Shown here piece by piece: positions 10,201 through 19,448 of a DNA stretch of 64,000 nucleotides (its first letter is position 1; each line of letters starts with the position of its first letter). This stretch comes from Planktothrix paucivesiculata PCC 9631 (GTDB lineage Bacteria; Cyanobacteriota; Cyanobacteriia; Cyanobacteriales; Microcoleaceae): the NCBI RefSeq assembly GCF_900009265.2, contig NZ_LR735029.1, positions 16,459 to 80,458 of the forward strand. The letters are read 5' to 3'. Below the pieces are notes generated by a model, which was not told the origin of the DNA, made no database searches, and worked only from the letters and a program-made list of their open reading frames with translations. A program made the translations under genes and the position numbers.

Positions 10201-10766
10201 GTATTGCCATTCAGCCAGAGGGTGAATGGATTGCTTCAAGTTCCGATGATAATACAATTAAACTCTGGAAATTCAACGGTCAACTCCTACAAACCTTAAC
10301 CGGTCATCAAGATGGGATTTGGGGACTGGCTTTGAGTCCCGATGGACAGATTTTAGCCTCCGCCAGTCGAGACGAAACCATAAAATTATGGCGTTGGAGT
10401 CCTAGGATTAAATCTTTTATTTATGAAAATACCCTCAAGGGACACACCGCCAACGTGATGGCCGTCGCCTTCAGTCCTGACCAAAAATTATTAGCATCAG
10501 CCAGTCAGGATAAAACGATTAAACTTTGGAAACTCGATGGTACTTTAATTAAAAGTTTGAATGGTCATAATGGTGAAGTTTATAATGTTAAATTTAGTCC
10601 CGATAGTCAAACTCTGGCTTCCGTGAGTGAAGATAAAACAGTGCTGTTATGGAATTTAGATCAAGTTTTAAACTTGAATGAATTCGCCTATGCTTGTGAT
10701 TGGATAAAGGATTATTTAAAAACTAATTCCGAGATTAGTTCCGAAGATCGAATATTATGTCAGTAG
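7233..10766 (+). CDS. AAA-like (AAA_35) ATPase with 14 WD40 repeats
   Basis: A 1177-residue signalling ATPase. The N-terminal AAA-like domain has a P-loop-like SRQMGKSSLL (43-52) and a Walker B LIIFVDEIDSIL near 138-149. A helical region with DRREVQQALEAARMQEVEARL leads into a single membrane helix near 462-482. After a linker follow 14 WD40 repeats (about 563-1142), which would make two seven-bladed propellers. Typical repeats read VAFSPDGQTxASxSxDKTIKLW; repeats 6 and 7 have lost the WD dipeptide context. This architecture is frequent in filamentous cyanobacteria and related to STAND-type conflict or signalling proteins, but the ligand is unknown. It is preceded by the repeat tract with no obvious ribosome binding site. 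Confidence 0.85.
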   Translation: MINSAYQIGGSLAQDAPTYVVRKADSDLYEQLQQGHFCYVLNSRQMGKSSLLVKTRYRLQQEGFQCATLDMTRIGSEMVTEQQWYKGIVTELWRGFNLLGKFNLKNWWKDEEDISVIQRLSNFIEDILLVEFPDKKLIIFVDEIDSILSLNFKVDDFFALVRFCYNQRAINPEYNRISFALFGVATPSALISDRSRTPFNIGKAIELDGFTINEVQPLINGLEAKITNAKAIMGEIISWTGGQPFLTQKLCQLVLNSTKETIHEILTIPPGTEGFWVESLVRSQIIYKWESQDEPEHLRTIRNRIQNNPYHIGRILGIYQDILKKLEVLTDDSNEQSELILSGLVIKKTGFLQVKNRIYQEVFDLDWVNQQLSNLRPYSQAFDAWVESSQKDTSRLLRGQALKEAKNWSSDRSISDLDYQFLAKSEELDRREVQQALEAARMQEVEARLTQEKRTAKLQRFLLISVSSALVIAIVLSGISWFQYHQARVNENQAKTNEVKALNQSAESLFALNQRFEALIQSMKAYRQLQTLSDVDTKTHQNVKLTLQKTVYGIQEYNQLLGHTSIIHAVKFSPKGDLIASGSQDKTIKLWKPDGSLWKTLTGHQDGIVNVAFSPRQPLLASASYDKTIKLWNTNDLLVNTLTGHRDAVIAVSFSPTEDKLVSSSFDQTIKLWTTEGKLLKTIAAHPNKIKTVVFSPDGQRFASGSADNTVKIWTSDGTLLKTLTGHQAEIMSVAWSPDGQTLASASRDKTIKLWSREGELIHTFGPFEDEVWGVTFSRKGKLLAAAIRNQQIQLWRKDPTTSSYNPYKILRQHQAEVSDVAFSPDGQTVASASWDKTVKLSKTQYSLVMPFMGHQDTVWGIAFSPDGQTIASSSLDKTIKLWTKKGRLLQTLTGHEWRVNQVEFSSDGHWLASTSDDGTIKLWKKTDQGLFSPHPNKTPLRHMWGVWGVKFTPDNQSIVSGSWDKTVKIWGIDGKLRQTFSGHRGQVWSIAIQPEGEWIASSSDDNTIKLWKFNGQLLQTLTGHQDGIWGLALSPDGQILASASRDETIKLWRWSPRIKSFIYENTLKGHTANVMAVAFSPDQKLLASASQDKTIKLWKLDGTLIKSLNGHNGEVYNVKFSPDSQTLASVSEDKTVLLWNLDQVLNLNEFAYACDWIKDYLKTNSEISSEDRILCQ

Positions 10767-10780
10767 TCAGGGAACAGGGA

Positions 10781-10895
10781 ATGGGTAATGGGTAATGGGT
10801 AATGGGTAATGGGTAATGGGTAATACTTCGACTTCGCTCAGTAACAGGGTAATACTTCGACTTCGCTCAGTAACAGGGTAATGGGTAATGGGTAA
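10781..10895. repeat. STRR heptanucleotide array (TAATGGG)
   Basis: Six tandem GGGTAAT units are followed by two copies of ACTTCGACTTCGCTCAGTAA plus CAGGGTAAT, then further TAATGGG units. Such heptamer arrays (STRR) are known from filamentous cyanobacteria. The interrupting ACTTCGACTTCGCTCAGTAA module also follows the array at 20017-20156. Confidence 0.9.
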
Positions 10896-10934
10896 TTAAC
10901 GGTCAACAATTAACAATAAAACAAGGTAAAAATA

Positions 10935-11651
10935 ATGATGAAATTATTAGGATTTTTGGCCATTGCAGGAACGTTTCTAAATGTTGCACCTCAGATTAAT
11001 TCTGTAGCTTCTGTGGTGCCCAATTCTTCAACAGAATTAGCTCATAACTCTAGTCCTACTTCTTCCATTCAAGGCTATTGTTTTTCTATTGCTGATGATA
11101 ATATGGACTCCATCGCCCGGATTTATATTGATGGGAATAAAGTCACGGGTCGAGTTGAAGCCACCATTCATAATGAGAAGGAATCCTATTATACGTCCTA
11201 TACTCAAACTTTACAAGGAATGAAAAATGGTAATAAATTAAACCTAAATATTACCACAAAAATTGAGTCAGATACCCAAAAAACTAAGGAAACTTGGACG
11301 TTAAATGCAGACTCTTTAAATACGGGACGATTTGTTTATAAAAAACAACCCTGTTTAGTCTCTCAAGTTCGTTTTGCCCCTGGAAAAAACTCAGCAACAT
11401 TGAGTCAGTCGGTGGTACTAGGAACTCGCAATATCTATTTATTAAAAGCCAACCAAGGGCAAAGAATGGATCTTAAAATTACAGCTTTAGAAAATAACGC
11501 TGTTTTTGATGTAATTGCCCCCAATGGGCAGGTTTTGAAAACCGAAGCCACCCAGTCTAGTTTGAAATTGCCCGCCACCGGAAATTATGAAATTATCGTG
11601 GGGGGAACTCGGGGAAATGCCAGTTATCAATTAACCGTTAAAATTCAATAA
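10935..11651 (+). CDS. Secreted protein with C-terminal PPC domain
   Basis: A 238-residue exported protein. A signal peptide (MMKLLGFLAIAGTFLNVAP) is followed by a low-complexity segment and a beta-rich domain (residues about 50-140) with two cysteines (YCFSI and QPCLV) that could pair. The C-terminal 80 residues (SVVLGTRNIYLLKANQGQRM to the end) resemble the bacterial pre-peptidase C-terminal domain, a beta-sandwich often appended to secreted enzymes. There is no enzymatic domain, so the role is unknown. It ends at an inverted repeat shared with convergent desB. Confidence 0.7.
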   Translation: MMKLLGFLAIAGTFLNVAPQINSVASVVPNSSTELAHNSSPTSSIQGYCFSIADDNMDSIARIYIDGNKVTGRVEATIHNEKESYYTSYTQTLQGMKNGNKLNLNITTKIESDTQKTKETWTLNADSLNTGRFVYKKQPCLVSQVRFAPGKNSATLSQSVVLGTRNIYLLKANQGQRMDLKITALENNAVFDVIAPNGQVLKTEATQSSLKLPATGNYEIIVGGTRGNASYQLTVKIQ

Positions 11652-11663
11652 TTCCCAGAAAAT

Positions 11664-11724
11664 AAACCGGGTTTTTAACAGTGATTTATTGCTGGTTATC
11701 CAGACTACTGCAAAAACCCGGTTT
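11664..11724. terminator. Inverted repeat between convergent genes
   Basis: AAACCGGGTTTTT at 11664-11676 pairs perfectly with AAAAACCCGGTTT at 11712-11724 across a 35-base loop. It occupies the 80-bp gap between the PPC gene and desB. The core AACCCGGTT is the same as in the dispersed AGAAACC(C/G)GGTTTCT palindromes at 42623, 45455 and elsewhere, so this terminator may have been recruited from that repeat family. Confidence 0.6.
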
Positions 11725-11731
11725 CTGTTTT

Positions 11732-12817
11732 CTAATCAACGGTTTTATTAGAATTCCAAGCCGATTGATAATAGACTTTTGAACCGTTATCAGGAACAAA
11801 ATGACAAGACCGATAGGATTTAATAAAACTTTTCCAAATCGGTTCATTAGAAGACCGATAATAGTCACCCAGTAGGGGTTTAATCGCCTCCGTTGCTGTT
11901 TTTAAATGATAATGGGGCATATTCAAGAAAATGTGATGAGCAACGTGAGTTCCGATATTATGATGAATGGGATTAATAAATCCATAATCCCGGTCAATGG
12001 TAGATAAAGCCCCTTTCAGGAAATACCAATCTTCCCCCCGATACCAGGGAATATCAGCCTCAGTATGATGTAAGTAGGTGACTAAATCCAGCCACATCAC
12101 AAACACGAAATAGGGCATGAAATAGTATTTCAGGAAAAACACCCATCCAAACTGATAGGTGATCAACCCTAAAAAGCTTACCATTACGATCATCAAAGAT
12201 GTACTGGTAATAATATCCCATTTTTCGGACTCTTTAAACATAGGGCTACTCGGCAAAAAGTGAGAGCCTTTACGAAGGGGAGAAGAACTTCGGAATAGAT
12301 AAACCGGATAGGCAACTAAGGGGATATAAAAGGGCAACAGCTTTTCATACCAAACCATCTTATTGAACGTACTTTCCGTTACCGGATGCCAACTTTCATC
12401 GGTATCAATATTTCCGGTATTGGCGTGATGGGTTCTGTGGCTGATGCGCCAACCGTGATAGGGAACTAGAATCGGAATATGGGACAAATGGCCAATTAGA
12501 TTATTTAGCCATTTGATTTTGGAGAAAGACCCATGACCGCAATCATGGCCCACAACAAATAACGCCCAAAACATCGTTCCTTGCATCACCCAAAAAATGG
12601 GGAAAAACAGCCAAGAATCGAGTTTATAGGCGATAAAATACAGACCAGCGATGATCGAAATATCAATGAAGAAATAACTCAGAGACTTCCAAACTGAAGG
12701 CTCAAAACAGTGGGCGGGAATAGCCGCTTTGATATCTTGGAGAGTAAAGGGTAACTCTGATTTTCTGGTTGCTGAGGCACTAAGAGTGGCCTGGTTAGAC
12801 TTATTGGGTGATTGCAC
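11732..12817 (-). CDS. desB: Omega-3 acyl-lipid fatty acid desaturase DesB
   Basis: A membrane diiron desaturase that introduces the omega-3 (delta-15) double bond into lipid-bound 18-carbon acyl chains in thylakoid and plasma membranes, using ferredoxin. Three histidine boxes are visible: HDCGH, HRTHH and HVAHH. The run PAHCFEPSVWKSLSYFF and the LHHTEADIPWYRGEDW region match DesB rather than DesA or DesC. The frame stays open to an ATG at 12967 (411 residues), but the GTG at 12817 places 20 residues before ELPFTL, as I recall for Synechocystis DesB, and gives the normal 361-residue length; I prefer it, though no clear ribosome binding site is seen. Cold induction is known for the family. Confidence 0.88.
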   Translation of the reverse strand: MQSPNKSNQATLSASATRKSELPFTLQDIKAAIPAHCFEPSVWKSLSYFFIDISIIAGLYFIAYKLDSWLFFPIFWVMQGTMFWALFVVGHDCGHGSFSKIKWLNNLIGHLSHIPILVPYHGWRISHRTHHANTGNIDTDESWHPVTESTFNKMVWYEKLLPFYIPLVAYPVYLFRSSSPLRKGSHFLPSSPMFKESEKWDIITSTSLMIVMVSFLGLITYQFGWVFFLKYYFMPYFVFVMWLDLVTYLHHTEADIPWYRGEDWYFLKGALSTIDRDYGFINPIHHNIGTHVAHHIFLNMPHYHLKTATEAIKPLLGDYYRSSNEPIWKSFIKSYRSCHFVPDNGSKVYYQSAWNSNKTVD

Positions 12818-13078
12818 AGATATTGTGATTGAATCTGAGTGGGTAGTCCCCAGTCGTGTTTTCACCCCAAACTGAATCGCAAATATCCGGGTTGGGGATG
12901 TTAACCTAAACTGCGGGTTCTGAACGGAATTTATCTTACCCTGATTATAGCTTAATTTTCGTAACAAATCTTAAATGATCGAAATTATTCGGCCAATCTT
13001 GGCCCGAGGTGGGGCTTGGGTGTTCAGGGGAGGGCTAAAGCCCAACAACGTTTTATATTTGGGAATTATTATGACCAA

Positions 13079-13756
13079 TTAGGGTAACTCCCCAAATTGT
13101 TCGCGATATTTTGCTAATAGTGTTTCTGCTGCTATTGCTGCTTCTTCGGGAGTGGGGAGGAGTTGACCGTCTGAGGTGAAAAAACGCAATTGGGAGTTAT
13201 AAAGACCTAAAAATAATTCTAATTGTTGACTCCATAACCATCCTTGAGAATTAGGTTCAAGGGGTTGATATTTACCCTCTACTAAATGAAATCCGGCTAA
13301 TTCTAAGGTATCAGGATCAAACCAAAAATAATCAAAGGTGCGAAAGTTATCTTGATAGAGTTGTTTCTTTAATCCTTTATCAATTTCTGCGGTGGATGGG
13401 GATAAAAGTTCAATAATAATATTAGGATATTTGCCTTCTTCCCATACAACCCAACTCCGGCGAGGTTTTTTTTCTGTATCTAAAACCACAAAGAAATCTG
13501 GCCCTCTAAAATGCTCTGATTTTTTTTGATTGGGGCTAAAATAGACTGTGAGATTACCTGTGGCAAAATAATCATTGCGATCGCGCCAATACCAATCAAG
13601 GCATTTTAATAAAAGTAGCAGTTGTTGTAAATGTAAGTAACTTTCCAAAGTCGGTTCATCACTCCATAAATTGCTAGGTGGGAAGATAATATTATCAAAT
13701 TCTTCCGGTTGTTCTAATCTGTGAAGGTTAGCGGGTTCGTGATCAACAATAGACAT
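13079..13756 (-). CDS. Uma2 family (DUF820) putative endonuclease
   Basis: A 225-residue member of the Uma2/DUF820 family, which is greatly expanded in cyanobacteria and has the PD-(D/E)XK restriction-endonuclease fold. The catalytic core is GPDFFVVLD, followed by NIIIELLSPST, then a lysine-rich helix and DYFWFDP. The frame extends to an ATG at 13804, but MSIVDHEPANLH at 13756 is a more usual family start. The cellular role of Uma2 proteins is unsettled; linkage to mobile DNA has been suggested. Confidence 0.85.
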   Translation of the reverse strand: MSIVDHEPANLHRLEQPEEFDNIIFPPSNLWSDEPTLESYLHLQQLLLLLKCLDWYWRDRNDYFATGNLTVYFSPNQKKSEHFRGPDFFVVLDTEKKPRRSWVVWEEGKYPNIIIELLSPSTAEIDKGLKKQLYQDNFRTFDYFWFDPDTLELAGFHLVEGKYQPLEPNSQGWLWSQQLELFLGLYNSQLRFFTSDGQLLPTPEEAAIAAETLLAKYREQFGELP

Positions 13757-13859
13757 AAACAGGTTAACCCAATTAGGATAGATATAGTTTAGCGTAAACT
13801 TCAATCATTTGTCGAATGGTCAATAGTAAACCCAAAAAGATTGTTTTTTTTACCATTAA

Positions 13860-14234
13860 TTATAATTGAGGAGGAGTTGTTTTCGATAAGGGTTGAATGG
13901 CATTTTTTAAAGTTTCCTTGTTTAACTCAATTTTGGGCTTAGGAACAGAACTAATATTAGTTAGCGGTAAACGAGCTAATGCTAATTTTGAAGTTGATGT
14001 TTGTTCGGAATCGTTATTAATTAAAATAGCACTATTCAGAATTTCTAACTGAGCATCAACAATATCATCATAGTTTTCATACCAACTAGCGATCGCAATT
14101 GACAAAGTTTCAATATCATCGGGTAAGGGTTCAATTAACTCCATTAGATCTTGACGGTGTGAGTTATTAAATAATTGAGGCTGTTCTTCTAACAATTTCA
14201 AAAAAGCCTCTAGGTTTTGATGGTAAAAAGACAT
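13860..14234 (-). CDS. Hypothetical protein
   Basis: A 124-residue soluble protein that I do not recognise. The first 70 residues are acidic and helical (FLKLLEEQPQLF, DLMELIEPLPDDIETLSIAIASWYENYDDI); the C-terminal half is low complexity and basic. It lies upstream of the Uma2 gene on the same strand with a 100-bp gap. It could be a small regulatory partner, but nothing in the sequence says so. Confidence 0.6.
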   Translation of the reverse strand: MSFYHQNLEAFLKLLEEQPQLFNNSHRQDLMELIEPLPDDIETLSIAIASWYENYDDIVDAQLEILNSAILINNDSEQTSTSKLALARLPLTNISSVPKPKIELNKETLKNAIQPLSKTTPPQL

Positions 14235-14331
14235 AGATTAATCTTCCAAATTAATATAAAATTGATTATATCAAATTCCAGGGTAATTTTGTAAACCGAC
14301 CCCAAAAAAACATTTTTTTTCAGAAAGAAGA

Positions 14332-14454
14332 ATGGCTATTAATAAATTGCGACAAACGATGAGTGAAATCGGTCAAAAAGCCGTTGTAAAAGGATTAACT
14401 CCTGAAATTTTAGAAGATATATTAAAATCAGAAATACAGCCCTCACTGGTGTGA
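14332..14454 (+). CDS. Small 40-residue antitoxin-like protein
   Basis: A 41-codon frame with a purine-rich ribosome binding site (GAAAGAAG, 3 bases before ATG). The product MAINKLRQTMSEIGQKAVVK continues GLTPEILEDILKSEIQPSLV; the phrase KGLTPEILEDIL resembles the C-terminal segment of small cyanobacterial antitoxins. There is no toxin gene downstream: the next 110 bases are non-coding up to the end of lpd. It may be a fragment of an antitoxin gene or a free-standing one. Confidence 0.4.
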   Translation: MAINKLRQTMSEIGQKAVVKGLTPEILEDILKSEIQPSLV

Positions 14455-14566
14455 CCTCTCCCCCTTACCTTACACTTGATGGGTTTGGGGGTTGGGTCAT
14501 ACATTTACAAGGAATAATTAAACAGCCTTGAAGGGATTAAAAAGGGGGGATTTAAGAATATTAAAT

Positions 14567-15997
14567 CTAATGACCCCCCACACTAAAAACAGCCCGTTTG
14601 TAGGCTTCGTCAAGCACTTCTGAAAGGGTGGGATGGGTATGAACACAGAATACTAAATCATGGACAGATTGACGGTGATACATGGCATTTGCCGCTTCCT
14701 GAATTAAATCAGAAGCATGAAGACCAAAGATATGAACTCCTAAAAGTTCCCCCGTATCTTTACGATAAATCACTTTAGCCATTCCTTCGGTTTCTCCCTC
14801 CGCGATCGCTTTAGAATTACCCTTAAAATAGGTTTTTACTGTCGCAATTTCAAAGCCTTCTGTTTGTCCTAATTCCTTCGCAGCAGGTTCAGTTAAACCC
14901 ACATAACTAATTTCAGGATGGGTAAAAGCCGCCGCCGGAATACTACGATAATCTACAGCGCGAGGACGTCCGCAAATAGTCTCTACAACGGCGACTCCCT
15001 GGGCGGATGCGGTATGGGCTAACATCATTTTACCCGTCGCATCTCCAATCGCCCATAAATGGGAAACAGGTTCACCTCCAGACAATACCTCTAAATGATC
15101 ATTTGTAGGAATAAAACCGCCCCGCATAGGTTCCACATTCACCGATTCTAACCCTAAATTTTTACTCACAGGAATCCGTCCAGTGGCAACCAAACAAGCA
15201 TCCACTTCTAGGACTTCTTCTACTTCTTTAGTTTTAGTATCGGCTAACTCAATAATAACCGGAGAACCCGGTGTTACTTTTAAAGCTAATTTTCCGACTT
15301 TGGTTTCAATATCCCGGGGATTAATTAAAACCCGTTGAGCTAATTTAGCAATATCAGGATCAAAAGTTGGCATTAATTGATCCAAGGCTTCAATCATGGT
15401 AACTTCACAACCTAAAGCCGTATAAATATCAGAAAATTCTAATCCGATATAGCCACTTCCAATAATAGCAATCCATTGGGGCAGGGATTCTAATTTAACC
15501 GCATCATCACTGGTAAAAACTGTTTTGTGATCAATCGTAATTCCGGGGGGAACAAACGGCACAGAACCGGGGGCTAAAATAATATCTTTAGCGGTAATTG
15601 TTTTTTCCCCATTTGCCGTTTCCACCGTTACTTTATTCGACCCGGCAATTTTACCCCAACCTTGGATCACATCAACCCCTAAGCGCTTCAAACTATTGGT
15701 CAAGTCACCCCGAAGTTTAGTTACAATATTATCAGCATGGTTGGCAATTTGTTCGCGATCAAAACTGACTTGTCCTAACTGAATCCCCAAATTTTTTAAG
15801 TGATGGGTATTATGTAATTCTCTGACTCGTCCCGACGCCGCTAATAGGGCTTTAGAGGGAATACAGCCTCGGTTAACACAAGTTCCCCCCATGTCCGCGG
15901 CTTCCACAATTGCGGTTTTTAAGCCACAACCGACGGCGTGGATAGCAGCGCCATGTCCGCCCACTCCCGCACCAATAATCACTAAATCGTAATCCAT
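14567..15997 (-). CDS. lpd: Dihydrolipoyl dehydrogenase (E3)
   Basis: A 476-residue flavoprotein that reoxidises dihydrolipoamide with NAD+ in the pyruvate dehydrogenase and glycine cleavage complexes. The FAD-binding GAGVGGHGA is at residues 9-17, the redox disulfide GGTCVNRGC has C40 and C45, the NAD-binding GSGYIGLEF is near 180, and the C-terminal HTHPTLSE provides the His-Glu pair of the active site. Length and motifs are complete. It is divergent from the binding-protein gene at 16154 across 156 bp that contain their promoters. Confidence 0.95.
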   Translation of the reverse strand: MDYDLVIIGAGVGGHGAAIHAVGCGLKTAIVEAADMGGTCVNRGCIPSKALLAASGRVRELHNTHHLKNLGIQLGQVSFDREQIANHADNIVTKLRGDLTNSLKRLGVDVIQGWGKIAGSNKVTVETANGEKTITAKDIILAPGSVPFVPPGITIDHKTVFTSDDAVKLESLPQWIAIIGSGYIGLEFSDIYTALGCEVTMIEALDQLMPTFDPDIAKLAQRVLINPRDIETKVGKLALKVTPGSPVIIELADTKTKEVEEVLEVDACLVATGRIPVSKNLGLESVNVEPMRGGFIPTNDHLEVLSGGEPVSHLWAIGDATGKMMLAHTASAQGVAVVETICGRPRAVDYRSIPAAAFTHPEISYVGLTEPAAKELGQTEGFEIATVKTYFKGNSKAIAEGETEGMAKVIYRKDTGELLGVHIFGLHASDLIQEAANAMYHRQSVHDLVFCVHTHPTLSEVLDEAYKRAVFSVGGH

Positions 15998-16153
15998 ATT
16001 CTGTTACTACTCTATTGGGATTAAAAAATATTACCGTTTTCCCTGTCCCTTGCCAACTCAATCGCCTTTACAAAAGCCAAATTAGTTTGGTCTGCCTCCT
16101 ACTTTTTGCGGTAAGCTAGACTCGATTACTTCGTTTGTAATAATTATCTTAAC

Positions 16154-17011
16154 ATGAAAACCAAATTAGCTACTATTACCATAAGTCTGATTTTATCGGT
16201 GATTTTGCCCCTACCCAGTTTTGCCGGAACAGTTTTAGAAGAAATTAAAAGAACCGGAGTTTTAAAAGCAGGAGTTCGACAAGATGCACCGCCATTAGGA
16301 TTTGTTTCCGCCGATGGAAAGTGGGAAGGATATTGTATTGAATTAATGGATTTATTGGGAGAAAGATTACAAAATCAGCTAAAACTTAGCAAACCCATAG
16401 ATGTACAATTAATTCCCTCAAATTTGCAAAATCGGGAACAATTAGTCAGGGAAGGAAAAGTTCATTTAGAATGCGGCCCTAATACAATTGTGAGAAATCC
16501 AGAATCCGGTATTGCCTATTCTGATCGGTTTTTAGCCACAGGGGTTCATTTATTAGTTCGACCGGATAATCAATCTTATATTCAACCCTCGGGAGCTTTA
16601 GAAGCCATTTCCATTGGGGTTTTACCCGCATCCCTAACCCAACAGTTTATTAGCAGTCGTTATTCCTTAGCAAAAGTTGTAGAATACCCAGGAGTTGACG
16701 GTCGAAAAAATGCCGCCCAAGATGTGGTTCAAGGTCGTTTAAATGCCTTCGCTAGTGATGGATTATTATTAATTGGAGAAGTGCTCAGAAATCCCGCCAT
16801 CAAACCTCAAGATTATGCCTTAATTCCCAAGGAACCCTTAACCTGTGAATTTTATGGCATGATTCTTCCCGCCGGAGATATGTCTTGGATTAACACGGTG
16901 AATTCTTTGATCTTAGTTGAGGAAACAGTTAATATTTTAACCGGACTCTATGGAAAAGATTCCGAGTATGTAAAAACCCTCGAAGCCGCCCATAATAAAT
17001 GTTTACAATAA
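16154..17011 (+). CDS. Family 3 amino-acid ABC substrate-binding protein
   Basis: A 285-residue periplasmic binding protein. The signal peptide (MKTKLATITISLILSVILPLPSFA) is cleaved before GTVLEEIKRTGVLKAGVRQDAPPLGF, the standard start of bacterial solute-binding family 3. WEGYCIELMDLLGERL and ECGPNTIVRNP follow. The family binds polar amino acids or glutamine and hands them to an ABC permease, but no permease or ATPase gene is next to it. It may equally act as a sensor input. Specificity cannot be read from the sequence. Confidence 0.85.
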   Translation: MKTKLATITISLILSVILPLPSFAGTVLEEIKRTGVLKAGVRQDAPPLGFVSADGKWEGYCIELMDLLGERLQNQLKLSKPIDVQLIPSNLQNREQLVREGKVHLECGPNTIVRNPESGIAYSDRFLATGVHLLVRPDNQSYIQPSGALEAISIGVLPASLTQQFISSRYSLAKVVEYPGVDGRKNAAQDVVQGRLNAFASDGLLLIGEVLRNPAIKPQDYALIPKEPLTCEFYGMILPAGDMSWINTVNSLILVEETVNILTGLYGKDSEYVKTLEAAHNKCLQ

Positions 17012-17176
17012 ACAGGCAAGATTTCTAACTCAGCCCACCCCACGGTTTAACCTTTAAACGGGTATCCTTGAAAATATCCAGGGATACCTTGATTCTTTTC
17101 CCAACTATTGTTTTTTAATCCAAAAAATGCCACACTATTAATACTTCTAAGACTACACCCAGTCTGAGCCAATCGT

Positions 17177-19447
17177 ATGAGCGACATCACTCCCGCCAAA
17201 ACAGTTCCCGGTAATCCTTCCTCTCCATCTATTCTATTTCTCAATCGCTGTGTTGAGCAGGTATTTACCGACGTTTTAGATCCTAATACGGAGCTATTCC
17301 CAACCAATGCTACGATTTTGGCAGACTCCTATGCTGAATTTAAAGTCATTCTTCAGCAAGTTAGACAAAATAACTATCAGCAATTATTACCTACCTTAAT
17401 TGCCGGATTACAATTTATTTTAGGTCGAGAAGCCTACGAGAATAATGACTTAGAAGCAACTCTTTACCATTATCGCCGCAGTTTAGAATATTGGCCATCG
17501 GCTTTAGCTAAAGGCAATTTAGAAATGCTTTCTATGGCAAACCGAGAAACCATTCTACCCAATCGGTTTATCGAACAAATGGGTGGGGTTTTATTCCATC
17601 TGGGGTTATGTTTTGCCACCCTGGGTCAGTCCGATGATTCCTCAAAAAACAATCAAAATTTGCAAGAGGCTAGAAACTATTTTGAGAAAAGCTTAGAAAT
17701 TTTTGAAAAAGTTAATCGCCCCGATTTAATGTCTAAATTCATTGGGGAATTAAGTGCAGTTTTAAAACAATTAGAGGAATGGGAAGCCCTGCAAAAAGCA
17801 GCCCAGAAAGCCATTCAGCTACATATTTCCTATGGTTCAGAAACCCAATTAGCAAAGGATTATGGCTTTTTAGCCGAAGCTGCATTACATGAATCTAAAT
17901 GGGCGCACGCCAATCAATTAGCGGAATTAGCCTTAGCCATTCAAGGTCAATCCGCCTACAGTGACCCGATGAGTACCACCGCAGCTTCTAATAATTCCTA
18001 TCTTTATTTACTCACCGAATCAAAGCAAGAATTACAACAATGGGAAACAACAGTTGAACAATTAGAAGAAGCCTTAAAAAGAACCAGTCTGGAAAATGAC
18101 CCCAAGGGTTATCTCAGAATTCTGACTGCACTACATAAACTTTATTTTGATCAAGATTTATATATTCAAGCCTCCCGTTTAAAAGAAGAAAAAATCAAAA
18201 TAGAATATCAATATGGGTTACGGGCTTTTATTGGCGTTCATACCTTACAAGCCCAATCTAAACCCAATGAAGCACAACAGTCAATTGCTTTAGAAATTGA
18301 AAATTCCGACCGTTTAACAGATGTTCAAGCCTTATTTGAACGGATTCAAGACCCCGAACATAAACTGATTATTCTGCACGGCGAGTCCGGGGCGGGTAAA
18401 AGTTCATTACTGAATGCAGGAATTGTACCCAAGCTGTTAGAAGAACATTCTCATAATTCTAAAGTTGCTACACCGATTTTACTCAGAATTTATACCGACT
18501 GGTTACGGGAACCTAACCCAAAAACCTGGAACTTAAATTCCGTTGTCAATTTACTCAAACGCAATGATCAAAATCAAATTCCAACGGTCTTAATTTTTGA
18601 TCAATTTGAAGAATTTTTTGTTGTCTGTAAACAGTTAGAACAACGATTACCTTTTTATCAGTTTTTAAAAGAAAGTTTAAGTTTAGATTCAATTACAATT
18701 TTACTCTCGTTAAGAAATGATGCTTTACATTATTTATTAGAATGCGATCGTCTCACCCAGTTAGAAGATGTGATTCAAGCCGAAATCCTTTCCAAAAAAG
18801 TGCTTTACGGCTTAGAAAACTTTACCTTAAATCAAGCAAAAACTTTAATCCAAAATCAAATTGCCCGGGCTCAATTCAATATAGAGCCTGATCTCATGAA
18901 TCAATTAATTCAGGATTTAACAGTTAATATTGATCAGATTAGACCCATTGAATTGCAACTGATTGGAACCCAAATCCAATCTAATGATATTCAAACCCTA
19001 GAACAATATAAACAGCTTGGAGAGTATCCCAGACAAAAAATGTTAGAGCAGTTTTTGGATGAAATCATTCGAGATTGTAGTGCTAAAAATGAACGGACAG
19101 TGATTAAAATTCTCAATGTTTTAACCAATGAACAAGAACATCGTCCCCTAAAAACTAGCAAAGAACTCGCCGAAGAGTTAAATACAGAATTTAGTAAAAT
19201 TGAACCCCTATTAGCAGTTCTAGTAGAAGAAGGATTAATTTTACATCTCCCAGATATCCCCGATGATCGGTATCAACTTACCCATGATTATTTGGTCGGT
19301 TTAATTCGTCAACAAAAAGGAGAACGATTAATTGCTCAATTAGAATTAGAACGGGATCAAGCTCAACGTAAAATTATTGAGGAGAAACCCAATAGTTTTG
19401 TGAACCGGGCGATCGCTTCTGTATTTCGTTGGATTAATGCGGATTAG
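17177..19447 (+). CDS. TPR protein with STAND-type NTPase domain
   Basis: A 756-residue protein. The first 360 residues are helical with TPR-like units (for example GREAYENNDLEATLYHYRRSLEYW and ARNYFEKSLEIFEKV). An NTPase of the novel-STAND type follows: Walker A GESGAGKSSLLNAGIVPKL near 400-418 and Walker B TVLIFDQFEEFF near 469-480, then a helical and winged-helix-like region (KTSKELAEELNTEFSKIEPLLAVLVEEGLI). The protein ends shortly after, without the C-terminal WD40 or TPR sensor usual for this class; here the TPR sensor is at the N-terminus instead. No effector enzyme domain is visible. The stop is immediately followed by the acetyltransferase start, so the two are probably coexpressed. 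Confidence 0.8.
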   Translation: MSDITPAKTVPGNPSSPSILFLNRCVEQVFTDVLDPNTELFPTNATILADSYAEFKVILQQVRQNNYQQLLPTLIAGLQFILGREAYENNDLEATLYHYRRSLEYWPSALAKGNLEMLSMANRETILPNRFIEQMGGVLFHLGLCFATLGQSDDSSKNNQNLQEARNYFEKSLEIFEKVNRPDLMSKFIGELSAVLKQLEEWEALQKAAQKAIQLHISYGSETQLAKDYGFLAEAALHESKWAHANQLAELALAIQGQSAYSDPMSTTAASNNSYLYLLTESKQELQQWETTVEQLEEALKRTSLENDPKGYLRILTALHKLYFDQDLYIQASRLKEEKIKIEYQYGLRAFIGVHTLQAQSKPNEAQQSIALEIENSDRLTDVQALFERIQDPEHKLIILHGESGAGKSSLLNAGIVPKLLEEHSHNSKVATPILLRIYTDWLREPNPKTWNLNSVVNLLKRNDQNQIPTVLIFDQFEEFFVVCKQLEQRLPFYQFLKESLSLDSITILLSLRNDALHYLLECDRLTQLEDVIQAEILSKKVLYGLENFTLNQAKTLIQNQIARAQFNIEPDLMNQLIQDLTVNIDQIRPIELQLIGTQIQSNDIQTLEQYKQLGEYPRQKMLEQFLDEIIRDCSAKNERTVIKILNVLTNEQEHRPLKTSKELAEELNTEFSKIEPLLAVLVEEGLILHLPDIPDDRYQLTHDYLVGLIRQQKGERLIAQLELERDQAQRKIIEEKPNSFVNRAIASVFRWINAD

Positions 19448-19448
19448 T